NCBI GenBank assembly: GCA_014799475.1 | Contig: JAAVHX010000024.1 | Location: forward strand, 31,555 to 95,554 | DNA length: 64,000 nucleotides | Origin: Clostridiales bacterium | GTDB taxonomy: Bacteria > Bacillota > Clostridia > Oscillospirales > Oscillospiraceae | Reading direction: 5' to 3' | Notes under the pieces: model-generated | What the model was told of the DNA's origin: nothing | Database searches by the model: none | What the model saw: only the letters and a program-made list of their open reading frames with translations | Shown: positions 49,447 through 57,333 of the stretch, in pieces | Numbering within the stretch: the stretch's first letter is position 1 | Layout of the letters: every line of letters starts with the position of its first letter | Position numbers and translations under genes: made by a program

Positions 49447-49818
49447 TTAGCATCCGGCATTTATTTCTTGTGCTCTCGTTAAGTCAAAGCGAGCGATTAA
49501 GTATTCAGGATAGACCGCACCTGGAATCCGATAGGATTTATCCACATCCCATTCCATTTTTGCAGCAAGCAACTGGCAAAGCGCTCTGCTGCGGATGCGA
49601 AAGCTGACGTGTTTTCCCGGCAGATTCTTGTACAGCGCTTTCGGAACGCGAAATGACGTAAACTCCTTTTTGTGATATGGTTGTATGGCCAATTGCATCG
49701 TGTCAGGGTTGATTAGAAAACGGACATAGGCTGGGTGTCCCATTTTCTGAAAAACGCTGCAAAATACATAAACAGTATCGCAGCCCAGATAGAATGAAAG
49801 ATATGCGGGTTCAGCCAT
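49447..49818 (-). CDS. Hypothetical protein, member of a paralogous recombinase-associated domain family
   Basis: VRFLINPDTMQLAIQPY...FRIRSRALCQLLAAKMEWDVDKSYRIPGAVYPEYLIARFDL aligns with neighbouring ORFs. Confidence 0.7.
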   Translation of the reverse strand: MAEPAYLSFYLGCDTVYVFCSVFQKMGHPAYVRFLINPDTMQLAIQPYHKKEFTSFRVPKALYKNLPGKHVSFRIRSRALCQLLAAKMEWDVDKSYRIPGAVYPEYLIARFDLTRAQEINAGC

Positions 49819-50260
49819 TTTCCTGTACCAGCTTCATGCCCTGCCAGAGCTCGGGCTGGTTGAAGTCAAATAGAAGCATCAGTTTCTTATCAAATTTGAC
49901 CAGCTTCCCATTGGTGCGGTATTGATATGTATCGTCCCAGCCCCATTTTGTGAAGAGCTGACGGGTGAATAGGGAACACTCCATCTTGGTGGTTTTCGGC
50001 TTGGACGGATCACGGATCCAGTTAATGGCATCCGGCTCCTTGGAGGGCACAGGTTTGACGAGGATTTTCCGCTGCTCAAGATTGACAAGCATCTGCACCG
50101 ATTCACAGTTGTTCAAAGCACTGTAAGCGGGCACGTTGAATGAAATGGCGGTATTCCATAATTTTAGCGATGGTTCCAGCATCCGGCTGAAATAGAGACC
50201 GCGTACTACTTGAAAGCCGTCCATACTGATGTCGCCGATCACAAAATCTGTCTGTCCCAT
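49811..50260 (-). CDS. Hypothetical protein, same paralogous domain family
   Basis: GFQVVRG...ISFNVPAYSALNNCESVQMLVNLEQRKILVKPV...INWI...MECSLFTRQLFTKWGWDDTYQYRTNGKLVKFDKKLMLLFDF. Confidence 0.72.
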   Translation of the reverse strand: MGQTDFVIGDISMDGFQVVRGLYFSRMLEPSLKLWNTAISFNVPAYSALNNCESVQMLVNLEQRKILVKPVPSKEPDAINWIRDPSKPKTTKMECSLFTRQLFTKWGWDDTYQYRTNGKLVKFDKKLMLLFDFNQPELWQGMKLVQENG

Positions 50261-50273
50261 ATCACAATACCTC

Positions 50274-50885
50274 CTATGCGTTGTCTGTGGTCACGTAGCC
50301 GTCCGCAAGGTCGATTTTATAAGCTTCCTCGTGCCGTTCTACGGGAGTCCCAAAATAATCCCGCCAATTCTCCGGCAAATAAGAGCGCCTCTTTTTCGAT
50401 TCGGTAGTGACAAACAACTCAAAATCTGATAAATTAAAAAGAAACAGCACTTCGCTTCCATAGACGGCGGGCTTCCCCAGCATCTTGTAGCGGTACCGCC
50501 TGTCCCATTGCATAAGGTCAAACAGCTTCGCCGCAAAGATATGGCAGCGCATATCCCGATTTCTGCGTTCTTTCTCACCGCCGCCGTTTGCCCAGCGCAG
50601 GGAATCCGGCGCGTCCGGGTCACAGGGGCGAATAATCAGCCTGCGCTGCTCCGGATGGATCAGCAGTTGGATGTGGGTGACGCTGGGGAACCGGCGCAGG
50701 CAGGCCATGTTGAATTTGATGCGGTCTGCCCAGACGGTGATAGCCGGTTCCCTTGTATGCGCAAACAACTCTGCCTTTGTGACCTGGTATCCCGCAAGAT
50801 CGATGATTTCCTGATCTTCGGCTGTCTCATCTAATGGTCTGATCTCATTGAATATATCTTGGTTGTCAATTTGCATTTGCAACAC
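50274..50885 (-). CDS. Hypothetical protein, same paralogous domain family
   Basis: GYQVTKAELF...IKFNMACLRRFPSVTHIQLLIHPEQRRLIIRPC...LRWA...MRCHIFAAKLFDLMQWDRRYRYKMLGKPAVYGSEVLFLFNL...YLPENWRDYFG. Confidence 0.75.
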   Translation of the reverse strand: MLQMQIDNQDIFNEIRPLDETAEDQEIIDLAGYQVTKAELFAHTREPAITVWADRIKFNMACLRRFPSVTHIQLLIHPEQRRLIIRPCDPDAPDSLRWANGGGEKERRNRDMRCHIFAAKLFDLMQWDRRYRYKMLGKPAVYGSEVLFLFNLSDFELFVTTESKKRRSYLPENWRDYFGTPVERHEEAYKIDLADGYVTTDNA

Positions 50886-52704
50886 CTGTCCTCTGCCGTA
50901 TGTTTTCGATGCTCATTTGTAGCTCCTCCTCAGAGACGGGGGATACTTTCGTACAGCCAGGAACCAAGTGACTTTTTGCCTGCGCGTTCCAGCCAGTATG
51001 GGAGCTGAGATAGTAAAAACCGTTGTGGATGCTGTATGCATAGAATTCTTCACCGAACGCACTTTCCCATCCCTCGGGAAGCAAATCGATCCGACGTGAC
51101 CGCCTAAATCCGGCGGCCAAACTGCTCTGCTGCACAGTAACGACGGGTACCGCATTTGTGACATCGAATATGATGATTTCGTCCTGTCCAGAGGAAGCCC
51201 AGGTGCCCCTGACTCGGTATTGATATTCGGGATTCCAATCCATGATTTGAAATAATGCGGCGGAGAAATACTGACAGCGCAGGGTTTTTGAGGAAATGGG
51301 ACGCTCAGCGTCGACGCGCCAGCGGATACTGTTTATATCCAGCTCCCCGCAGGGGCGGATGGCCAGCTTTCGCTGCGATGGGTGGATTAGAAGTTGGACA
51401 TACCCCACATCCAAAAATTTGCGTTGGCATTCATGGTTGAAACTGATTTTTTGATCTGTGATCGTGATGCAAGGACACTCGGCACGGCGCATCATAAATT
51501 GGCCGCGTATTACCTGATAACCTGTCAGATTAAACGCACTGAACTGGTTGCGCCGGAGACGGAGTCTCCTGTGCTCTGTGCCTATGCTGTTTGAAGCTTC
51601 GAAATAAGTATTTGGATCATCGTTGATCCAATGGTGGTCAACCGGGACGAATCCCCGGAATATGCCGTCATCAATGACATGCAAGACCGGAAGCCCCCCG
51701 CGCAAATGATGCTTTTTGTTTTCCAGCAGGATTTGTGCCGCCTCAAACTTTTCTACAGGAATGATTGCTTCATGTTGGTTCGTATAGAGGTACTGATCAC
51801 GATCCTGGCGGTTCCGTTTCTTTTTGTGCTCAAAAACATCAGCAGTAAAGGTTTTCCATGTCAAAATGCTGCCGCAGTAGCGTTCATTTCGTAAAATATA
51901 ATTCAAGGATCCTTCGCTCCAGCTGCTGCGCCCTGTTTTTGTGGGGACGCCTGCTTCCGTTAGAATCTCTGCGATCGCGCACAGTGGATAGCCTGTGAGG
52001 AAAGCGTCAAATATAAAGCGGACAACTTCCGCTTCTTCTGCTACAATTTGCAGCTTTGCGCTCTGCACATATCGGCCGCTGGCATCCCGTTGGCGGGAGT
52101 AGCCATATGGTTCCGGGATTAGCAGCCGTTTTTCTGACTTGAAGCGTTCGGACAACGACCAAACCATGCTCTCGCTTTTTTTGATGGATTCTTCCTGGGC
52201 AAAGGTTGCCAAGAGGGACAGCTTCAATTCGGAGTCCTCCGACAGGGTGAAAAGGTTATCTGTTTCAAAAAAGACGCCTATTGGCGGAGTGTGGTTTTTC
52301 AGCCGCCGAACCAGAGATACACAGTCCACCAGGTTCCGGGCGAAGCGTGAGACGCTTTTTGTGAGGATCAGGTCATATTCTCCTGCCCAGCAGGCTTCCA
52401 GCATAGCGTTGAACTGATCTCGGTTCTTCAATGACGTCCCGGAAATTCCCTCGTCGGCGTATATTTTTCTTAAGTCCCAGTTTTTGTGTTTCCCAGCGAG
52501 GTTTTGATAATGCTCCGTCTGAAGTTCGAATGAGGATAGTTGCATATCGCTGTCTGTGGACACGCGGCAATATGCGCAGGCTTTCAATATCCGGCCTTCC
52601 GCAAAGGGATCCAGCTTGGCTTTTGCGGGAATAAAGTGCCGTTCAGGGTTCCCGCCTGTTTTGTTTGCGTTGGAGCCCTGTTGCATTTCAGAAAACATTG
52701 CCAA
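50866..52704 (-). CDS. Serine recombinase with atypical C-terminal domain homologous to the adjacent small ORFs
   Basis: ILKACAYCRVSTDSDMQLSSFELQTEHYQNLAGKHKNWDLRKIYADEGISGTSLKNRDQFNAMLEACWAGEYDLILTKSVSRFARN; C-terminus GYQVIRGQF...YVQLLIHPSQRKLAIRPC...LRCQYFSAALFQIMDWNPEYQYRVRG. Confidence 0.93.
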   Translation of the reverse strand: MAMFSEMQQGSNANKTGGNPERHFIPAKAKLDPFAEGRILKACAYCRVSTDSDMQLSSFELQTEHYQNLAGKHKNWDLRKIYADEGISGTSLKNRDQFNAMLEACWAGEYDLILTKSVSRFARNLVDCVSLVRRLKNHTPPIGVFFETDNLFTLSEDSELKLSLLATFAQEESIKKSESMVWSLSERFKSEKRLLIPEPYGYSRQRDASGRYVQSAKLQIVAEEAEVVRFIFDAFLTGYPLCAIAEILTEAGVPTKTGRSSWSEGSLNYILRNERYCGSILTWKTFTADVFEHKKKRNRQDRDQYLYTNQHEAIIPVEKFEAAQILLENKKHHLRGGLPVLHVIDDGIFRGFVPVDHHWINDDPNTYFEASNSIGTEHRRLRLRRNQFSAFNLTGYQVIRGQFMMRRAECPCITITDQKISFNHECQRKFLDVGYVQLLIHPSQRKLAIRPCGELDINSIRWRVDAERPISSKTLRCQYFSAALFQIMDWNPEYQYRVRGTWASSGQDEIIIFDVTNAVPVVTVQQSSLAAGFRRSRRIDLLPEGWESAFGEEFYAYSIHNGFYYLSSHTGWNAQAKSHLVPGCTKVSPVSEEELQMSIENIRQRTGVANAN

Positions 52705-52707
52705 TCA

Positions 52708-52800
52708 TCGTCCTTTTGGTATCCTTTCTGGATGTTGTCACTTTTAGTATAATACCGATGCGGAATTAAGTCAATAATTATTTTTCCGTTTTGGTATTTA
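52708..52800. promoter_or_regulatory. Divergent control region with repeated operator-like half-sites
   Basis: CCTTTTGGTAT, ATACCGATGCGG, CCGTTTTGGTAT between divergent recombinase and XRE genes. Confidence 0.45.
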
Positions 52801-52822
52801 TTTTGGCGTTAGGGGTGGTTTT

Positions 52823-53146
52823 ATGAATTTGAAGCAGCTTCGGGCAATCAAACGCGTTTCGCAAAAGGAGGTCAGTTCTTGTCTCGGCTGCTCTCCGGTG
52901 GTTTATTCACGCTACGAGACCGGGGAAAGGGAGCCTTCCCTTGAAATGTTGGGGAAGTTAGCCGACTATTTTGGCGTGTCCACCGATTGCGTTCTTGGGC
53001 GGGAAACGATTGCGCGGATCCCCATGAGTGAGTTTGAGGTTCAGCTCATTGAGGCCGCACGATACGCGGATACCCGTGCGAAAGAGGATGCGCTTGCTAT
53101 GCTTAAGGCCCACTGCGTTGATGCGAAAAAAGAGGGCCTTGCATGA
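52823..53146 (+). CDS. XRE family helix-turn-helix transcriptional regulator
   Basis: MNLKQLRAIKRVSQKEVSSCLGCSPVVYSRYETGEREPSLEMLGKLADYFGVSTDCVLGRE. Confidence 0.93.
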   Translation: MNLKQLRAIKRVSQKEVSSCLGCSPVVYSRYETGEREPSLEMLGKLADYFGVSTDCVLGRETIARIPMSEFEVQLIEAARYADTRAKEDALAMLKAHCVDAKKEGLA

Positions 53147-53204
53147 TGGCCCCCAATAATGTAATTTACTTGGAGACTGGCCACGAATAGCGGTTTGGAT
53201 GATT

Positions 53205-54131
53205 TTAGAGCGAAGTGCTGAATTTTCTGGCGCGTCCCTTCATTCTTTGCACCAGTTCAAAAGTACCTTTTTCAATAATTGGCTCATGAGCGTCCTCTAC
53301 CAGATAGGTGTCAAGCTGCCCTTGATTCTTTTCCCCCTGCCGGTCAAAAAATCGGCCGTGAAGGTTTTCTGCATCCGCACCTCGCCAATGTACTTTGCAT
53401 TGCTAAGCATCCGGTCAATGGTAGAGGTGCTCCATTCGGCTTTGCCTGTTACCGTTTTAATCCCATGTTCCTCCAGATACCGCTTGATTTTGCGCACCCC
53501 GTTGCCCTGGATGTAGAGGTCGAAGATTTTACACACGACCTCAGCTTCCTCCGGCACGATTTGCAGGATGCCGTTCGGCCCTTTGGTGTAGCCGAGAAAC
53601 TGTGTGTGGTTCAGCACAGTTTTCCCGCTCCTCATGCGGTGACGGATGCCGAACTTGATATTCTCGCTGCGGAAATGGCTCTCAGCCTGGTCAAGGGCCG
53701 CAAGCTGGTCGATCATACTATCGCTAATATTCAAGGTGTTCAGTCCTCCACTTTCGATGTAAACTCCGATATTCATTTTCTTCAACCTCCTGATTTGACG
53801 GATAGTTTCCAACATATCCCGACCAAAACGGCTGAGAGACTTCACCAGGATCAAATCGACTTTTCTGCTGGTGCAGTCTCTCATGAGTTGCTGGTAGCCA
53901 GGACGTTGATCAGTGCGAGTGCCAGATGCAATATCGGAATAGACCGCGACCAATATCCAATCGGGATGGTTTTGGATGTATCTTGTATAGTAGTCAATTT
54001 GGGCTTCCAAAACTTCGTTGCTGTTCTTTTTGCTTTGTACTGACGCGGCAGTAGGCCGCAACCTGGAGCGGTTGGTTTACTGCTGATGTCTGTTGTGCTG
54101 TCTTTAGAATCGCAGCTACTGTCTTGGACAT
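53205..54131 (-). pseudogene. Decayed serine recombinase (at least two frameshifts)
   Basis: N-term MSKTVAAILK...VAAYCRVSTKQKEQ in one frame; body NEVLEAQIDYYTRYIQNHPDWILVAVYSDIASGT... in another; C-term YLVEDAHEPIIEKGTFELVQRMKGRARKFSTSL* shifted again. Confidence 0.8.
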
Positions 54132-54138
54132 AACAAAG

Positions 54139-54177
54139 CCTCCATGATTATTGCTGTATAGCAGTATATCATGGAGG
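54139..54177. repeat. 39-bp near-perfect palindrome
   Basis: CCTCCATGATTATTGCTGTATAGCAGTATATCATGGAGG. Confidence 0.8.
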
Positions 54178-54189
54178 TTTTAAATTAGA

Positions 54190-54234
54190 AAAGCTACATT
54201 CTAACCCTGTGTAGCAAGGCCAAAATGTAGCTTT
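54190..54234. repeat. Inverted repeat AAAGCTACATT ... AATGTAGCTTT
   Basis: Perfect 11-bp arms, ~23-nt loop. Confidence 0.75.
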
Positions 54235-54238
54235 CAAC

Positions 54239-54266
54239 TTGGTCGGGCAGGCGGGACTCGAACTCA
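54239..54266 (-). other. tRNA 3'-end-like fragment (T-loop plus acceptor strand plus CCA)
   Basis: Minus strand GTGAGTTCGAGTCCCGCCTGCCCGACCA; no D or anticodon arm upstream. Confidence 0.4.
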
Positions 54267-54385
54267 CACATCGTTGTATATACACTGAATATAGTTGAAA
54301 AAAGTGTTGCAAATATAGAAAAGTCGTTTGACTTTTTGTGATTATGTGCTATACTGAAAACATAGTCAATTTGGAGGTGATGCCC

Positions 54386-55699
54386 ATGTATCGAATAGCA
54401 ATGGAACAGATGCGGAAATGGAAGGCGAGAAAAAGGCGCAAACCGCTTATTATCCGCGGGGCCCGTCAGGTAGGGAAGACCTGGCTTATGAAGGAATTTG
54501 GGGCTAATGAATATAAGCAGGTTGTTTACATCAATTTTGATAACAACCAACGTATGAAAAAACTATTTGAAGGTGGTTTGGAGGTTGAGCGTCTGCTTAC
54601 GGGGCTTGAACTGTATGCGGGGCACAAGATTGATCCATCCAACACCCTATTGATTTTCGACGAAGTGCAGGAGGTGCCTCAAGCCTTATCCAGTCTAAAG
54701 TACTTTAATGAGGATGCGCCACAATACCAGATTGTCTGTGCTGGCAGCCTGCTGGGCGTGGCATTGCATCACGGGACATCGTTCCCAGTAGGAAAAGTAG
54801 AGTTTCTTGATCTTTACCCGCTGTCCTTCTTTGAATTTTTGATGGCGATGGGGAAGGGGCAGTATGTGAAGCTTCTGGAAAAAAGCGACTTTGAAATGGC
54901 AATCACATTCAAGCAGGATTACGCCGACTTGCTAAAGCACTACTACTATGTTGGAGGTATGCCGGAAGTCGTGCAGGCTTTTGCGGACGACAGGGACTTC
55001 AATGAGGTGCGGGAGATCCAGCAGCGTATTCTGGCGGCGTATGAGCAGGACTTTTCCAAGCACGCTCCGAATGAAGCGGTGCCCCGTATTCGGATGCTGT
55101 GGAACAGCATCCCAGCGCAGTTGACAAAAGAAAATAAGAAGTTTATCTATGGCCTTGTCAAAGAAGGCGCGCGGGCAAAGGAATACGAATTGGCCATGCT
55201 CTGGCTTACAGATTGTGGGCTTGTCCACAAGGTACACCGGGTCAATGTGCCAAATCTGCCGTTGAAAGCGTACGAGGATTTAAAGGCGTTCAAGCTGTTC
55301 CTGGTGGATGTGGGGCTACTATCCTGTATGGTGGGGCTCCGACAGGACGTCCTGTTGGATGGCAATGCTTTGTTCAAGGAGTTCAAAGGCGCGCTGACAG
55401 AGCAATATGTGCTGCAGCAGTTAAAGACGATCAAAGGGCTCAATATCTACTACTGGACCGCGGAACGCGGGACGGCGGAAGTAGATTTTGTGATCGACAA
55501 TGGTACAGATGTATTCCCTGTGGAGGTCAAAGCGGAGGCAAATCTCCAGGCCAAAAGCTTAAAGGTATATCATGAGAAGTTCACGCCGAAGCTGTCGATT
55601 CGAACCTCTATGGCGGATTACAAGAGGGAAGAGTGGCTACTGAACCTGCCGTTGTGGGCGGTTGAATGCTTGAATATCAAATATAAGGAGGTAAAGTAA
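54386..55699 (+). CDS. ATP-binding protein, AAA_14 + DUF4143
   Basis: MYRIAMEQMRKWKARKRRKPLIIRGARQVGKTWLMKEFGANEYKQVVYINFD...LLIFDEVQEVPQALSSLKYF...ERGTAEVDFVIDNGTDVFPVEVKAE; promoter TTGACT-N16-TATACT at 54328-54355. Confidence 0.93.
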   Translation: MYRIAMEQMRKWKARKRRKPLIIRGARQVGKTWLMKEFGANEYKQVVYINFDNNQRMKKLFEGGLEVERLLTGLELYAGHKIDPSNTLLIFDEVQEVPQALSSLKYFNEDAPQYQIVCAGSLLGVALHHGTSFPVGKVEFLDLYPLSFFEFLMAMGKGQYVKLLEKSDFEMAITFKQDYADLLKHYYYVGGMPEVVQAFADDRDFNEVREIQQRILAAYEQDFSKHAPNEAVPRIRMLWNSIPAQLTKENKKFIYGLVKEGARAKEYELAMLWLTDCGLVHKVHRVNVPNLPLKAYEDLKAFKLFLVDVGLLSCMVGLRQDVLLDGNALFKEFKGALTEQYVLQQLKTIKGLNIYYWTAERGTAEVDFVIDNGTDVFPVEVKAEANLQAKSLKVYHEKFTPKLSIRTSMADYKREEWLLNLPLWAVECLNIKYKEVK

Positions 55700-55700
55700 T

Positions 55701-56315
55701 ATGGCATTAACGACATCCTATTTGACCTCAGTGAAAAACTTGGATAGTATAATAAACTCAGTTGTAAATGCTAAGGCTCCAGACCGTTTTACGAATAAGT
55801 TCTTAGAGGATTTGGGATTTAAAAGCAGCAATGATCGATTGGTGATAGGCGTTTTTAAGGCGCTGGGGCTTATTGATGATAGCGGGCAACCGTTGCAACG
55901 TTATTATGAGATGTTGGATCAAACCAGAACAGGAGAAGTTTTGGCAGTCGGAATACAAGAAGCCTACGAAGACCTTTTTAATCTTCGGAAAGATGCACAG
56001 AATTTAACTAACGACGAAATAAAAAACAAATTGCGGACTCTTACTCAAGGACAAAAAAGCGATGACGTGATTTCAAAAATGTCAAGCACTTTTCGTGCCT
56101 TATGTGATTTAGCGGACTGGTCAAAACCGCTACAGCATAAGCAAACTGGATCCATTCAAGAAAATGTTGTTCAGACACCCAAAATTGAGCAGGAAGAGAA
56201 GGTGTCTGGAGGTGGAATGAACTTACACTATAATATTCAAGTCCACCTTCCTGAAACAACAAATATGGCTGTTTATGATGCGATTTTTCAAAGCCTTAAA
56301 AAGCATTTGTTTTGA
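55701..56315 (+). CDS. DUF5343 domain-containing protein
   Basis: TSYLTSVKNLDSIINSVVNAKAPDRFTNKFLEDLGFKSSNDRLVIGVFKALGLIDDSGQPLQRYYEMLD. Confidence 0.8.
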   Translation: MALTTSYLTSVKNLDSIINSVVNAKAPDRFTNKFLEDLGFKSSNDRLVIGVFKALGLIDDSGQPLQRYYEMLDQTRTGEVLAVGIQEAYEDLFNLRKDAQNLTNDEIKNKLRTLTQGQKSDDVISKMSSTFRALCDLADWSKPLQHKQTGSIQENVVQTPKIEQEEKVSGGGMNLHYNIQVHLPETTNMAVYDAIFQSLKKHLF

Positions 56316-56908
56316 GGGTGTTTGATATGGATGATGACAAATTATATGCATTTGTGTTACGTGGGGAACTCACTAAGGTCGCATTGGGAAAAACTGAAGT
56401 TGTCAGTAAACATTCATCGTCCGATGCTTTAGTCCAAGAATATATAGAAACGCTATCATTGGATCTACTGGATGATGAGTGTATTAATGCTTCGAAACCA
56501 ATGGCAACAGTCTATACGGCTATTTCTGCATTTGAAAATATGGTTCGTCGATTCATTTCAAAAACACTCATGGAACATAGGGGAGAAAATTGGTGGGAAA
56601 CCTGTGTATCTGAAAGAATCCGAAAATTAGCTGAATCGCGTAGAATAGAAGAGGAAAAAATACGATGGCATACGCAACGCGGCTATTCTATGATTAATTA
56701 TACGGAATTTGGAGATTTGATCTCGATTATGCAACAGAACATCGTGCTTTTTGAACCGCACATTGTCTCAATTGATTGGGCACGACAGATAATACAAACA
56801 CTTGAACGTTCAAGAAATGTAATTATGCACAGTGGTGAATTAGAGCGTAAAGATGTGGAGCGGGTTGGCACAAATATTAGAGATTGGATTAGTCAAGTTG
56901 GAGGTTGA
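56312..56908 (+). CDS. Swt1-type HEPN domain protein
   Basis: TAISAFENMVRRFISKTLMEHRGENWWETCVSERIRKLAESRRIEEEKIRWHTQRGYSMINYTEFGDLISIM...RSRNVIMHSGEL (HEPN RxxxxH motif); ATG alternative at 56327. Confidence 0.78.
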   Translation: MRVFDMDDDKLYAFVLRGELTKVALGKTEVVSKHSSSDALVQEYIETLSLDLLDDECINASKPMATVYTAISAFENMVRRFISKTLMEHRGENWWETCVSERIRKLAESRRIEEEKIRWHTQRGYSMINYTEFGDLISIMQQNIVLFEPHIVSIDWARQIIQTLERSRNVIMHSGELERKDVERVGTNIRDWISQVGG

Positions 56909-56999
56909 ACTTAAGGTAACTGAGCGTTTGCATTCCAATATATGGTCACTTTCCTCGAATATCCAAGGAAAAAGTTCTTGCCTGAGATATGCCACAGAT

Positions 57000-57028
57000 T
57001 CTTTCCTTTTGCTTCACCCGTTGTTCAC
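57000..57028. other. Attachment site half (sigK N-terminal side)
   Basis: Plus strand GCTTCACCCGTTGTTCAC; arm GCTTCACCCGT 57011-57021, core TT (AA on minus) 57024-57025. Confidence 0.75.
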
Positions 57029-57220
57029 AATATGCGCCACCAGGCGCAGGTTGTGCTCGATGAGCTCATCCCGGGCGTCAGAATCGCCCTTTGCCATCCG
57101 TTCCAGACAGTCCTGCTCTTCTTCCCGAGTGAGGGCGCGGGGAAAGGACCCCGTGTTGCCCGCCAGCCGAAGGGTGAAGAACAGCCCGTTCAGCGTCAAT
57201 AACAGCCATGCCGTCCACAT
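57024..57220 (-). CDS. sigK: sigK, 5' segment encoding the pro-sequence and region 2.1 (MWTAWLLLTLNGLFFTLRLAGNTGSFPRAL...LRLVAHIV); split gene
   Basis: ATG at 57220 after GGAGGTGG RBS; reads NN-G-stop immediately past the junction in the integrated state. Confidence 0.9.
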
Positions 57221-57278
57221 GGACACCACCTCCACCTGAAATGTATGCGTGGGCGGCGTGTCCCTATTAGCGGAGAAA

Positions 57279-57322
57279 AAAGGCGCCCGATCCATTGCAG
57301 GAAAGGATCGGGCGCTTTCGTG
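57279..57322 (-). terminator. Terminator of the HK gene (minus strand)
   Basis: GCGCCCGATCC ... GGATCGGGCGCCTTTTTT on the minus strand. Confidence 0.75.
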
Positions 57323-57333
57323 TTTCAACGGTT

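Larger units (their letters stand above)
47592..57023. mobile_element. sigK intervening ('skin'-like) element, ~9432 bp, flanked by a 2-bp AA core
   Basis: Separates the two halves of sigK; removing 47592-57023 restores GTG-AAA-AAG-TAC (V-K-K-Y) in frame; joined ends give a dyad around the core; contains large serine recombinases. Confidence 0.88.

Noticed and set aside
54239-54266. Functional tRNA gene
   Set aside because: Only the T-loop/acceptor/CCA part is present, with an imperfect T-stem; kept only as a possible relic.
47592-57023. Prophage or integrative conjugative element
   Set aside because: No capsid, portal, terminase, tail, relaxase or type IV secretion genes in the element; only recombinases, regulators and small cargo.
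47099-57220. Interpretation of split sigK as a simple dead pseudogene or assembly artefact
   Set aside because: Frame is restored exactly across a 2-bp core, joined ends form an attP-like dyad, and an intact serine recombinase sits at one end; a random disruption would not show all three. Direct junction sequencing is still needed.
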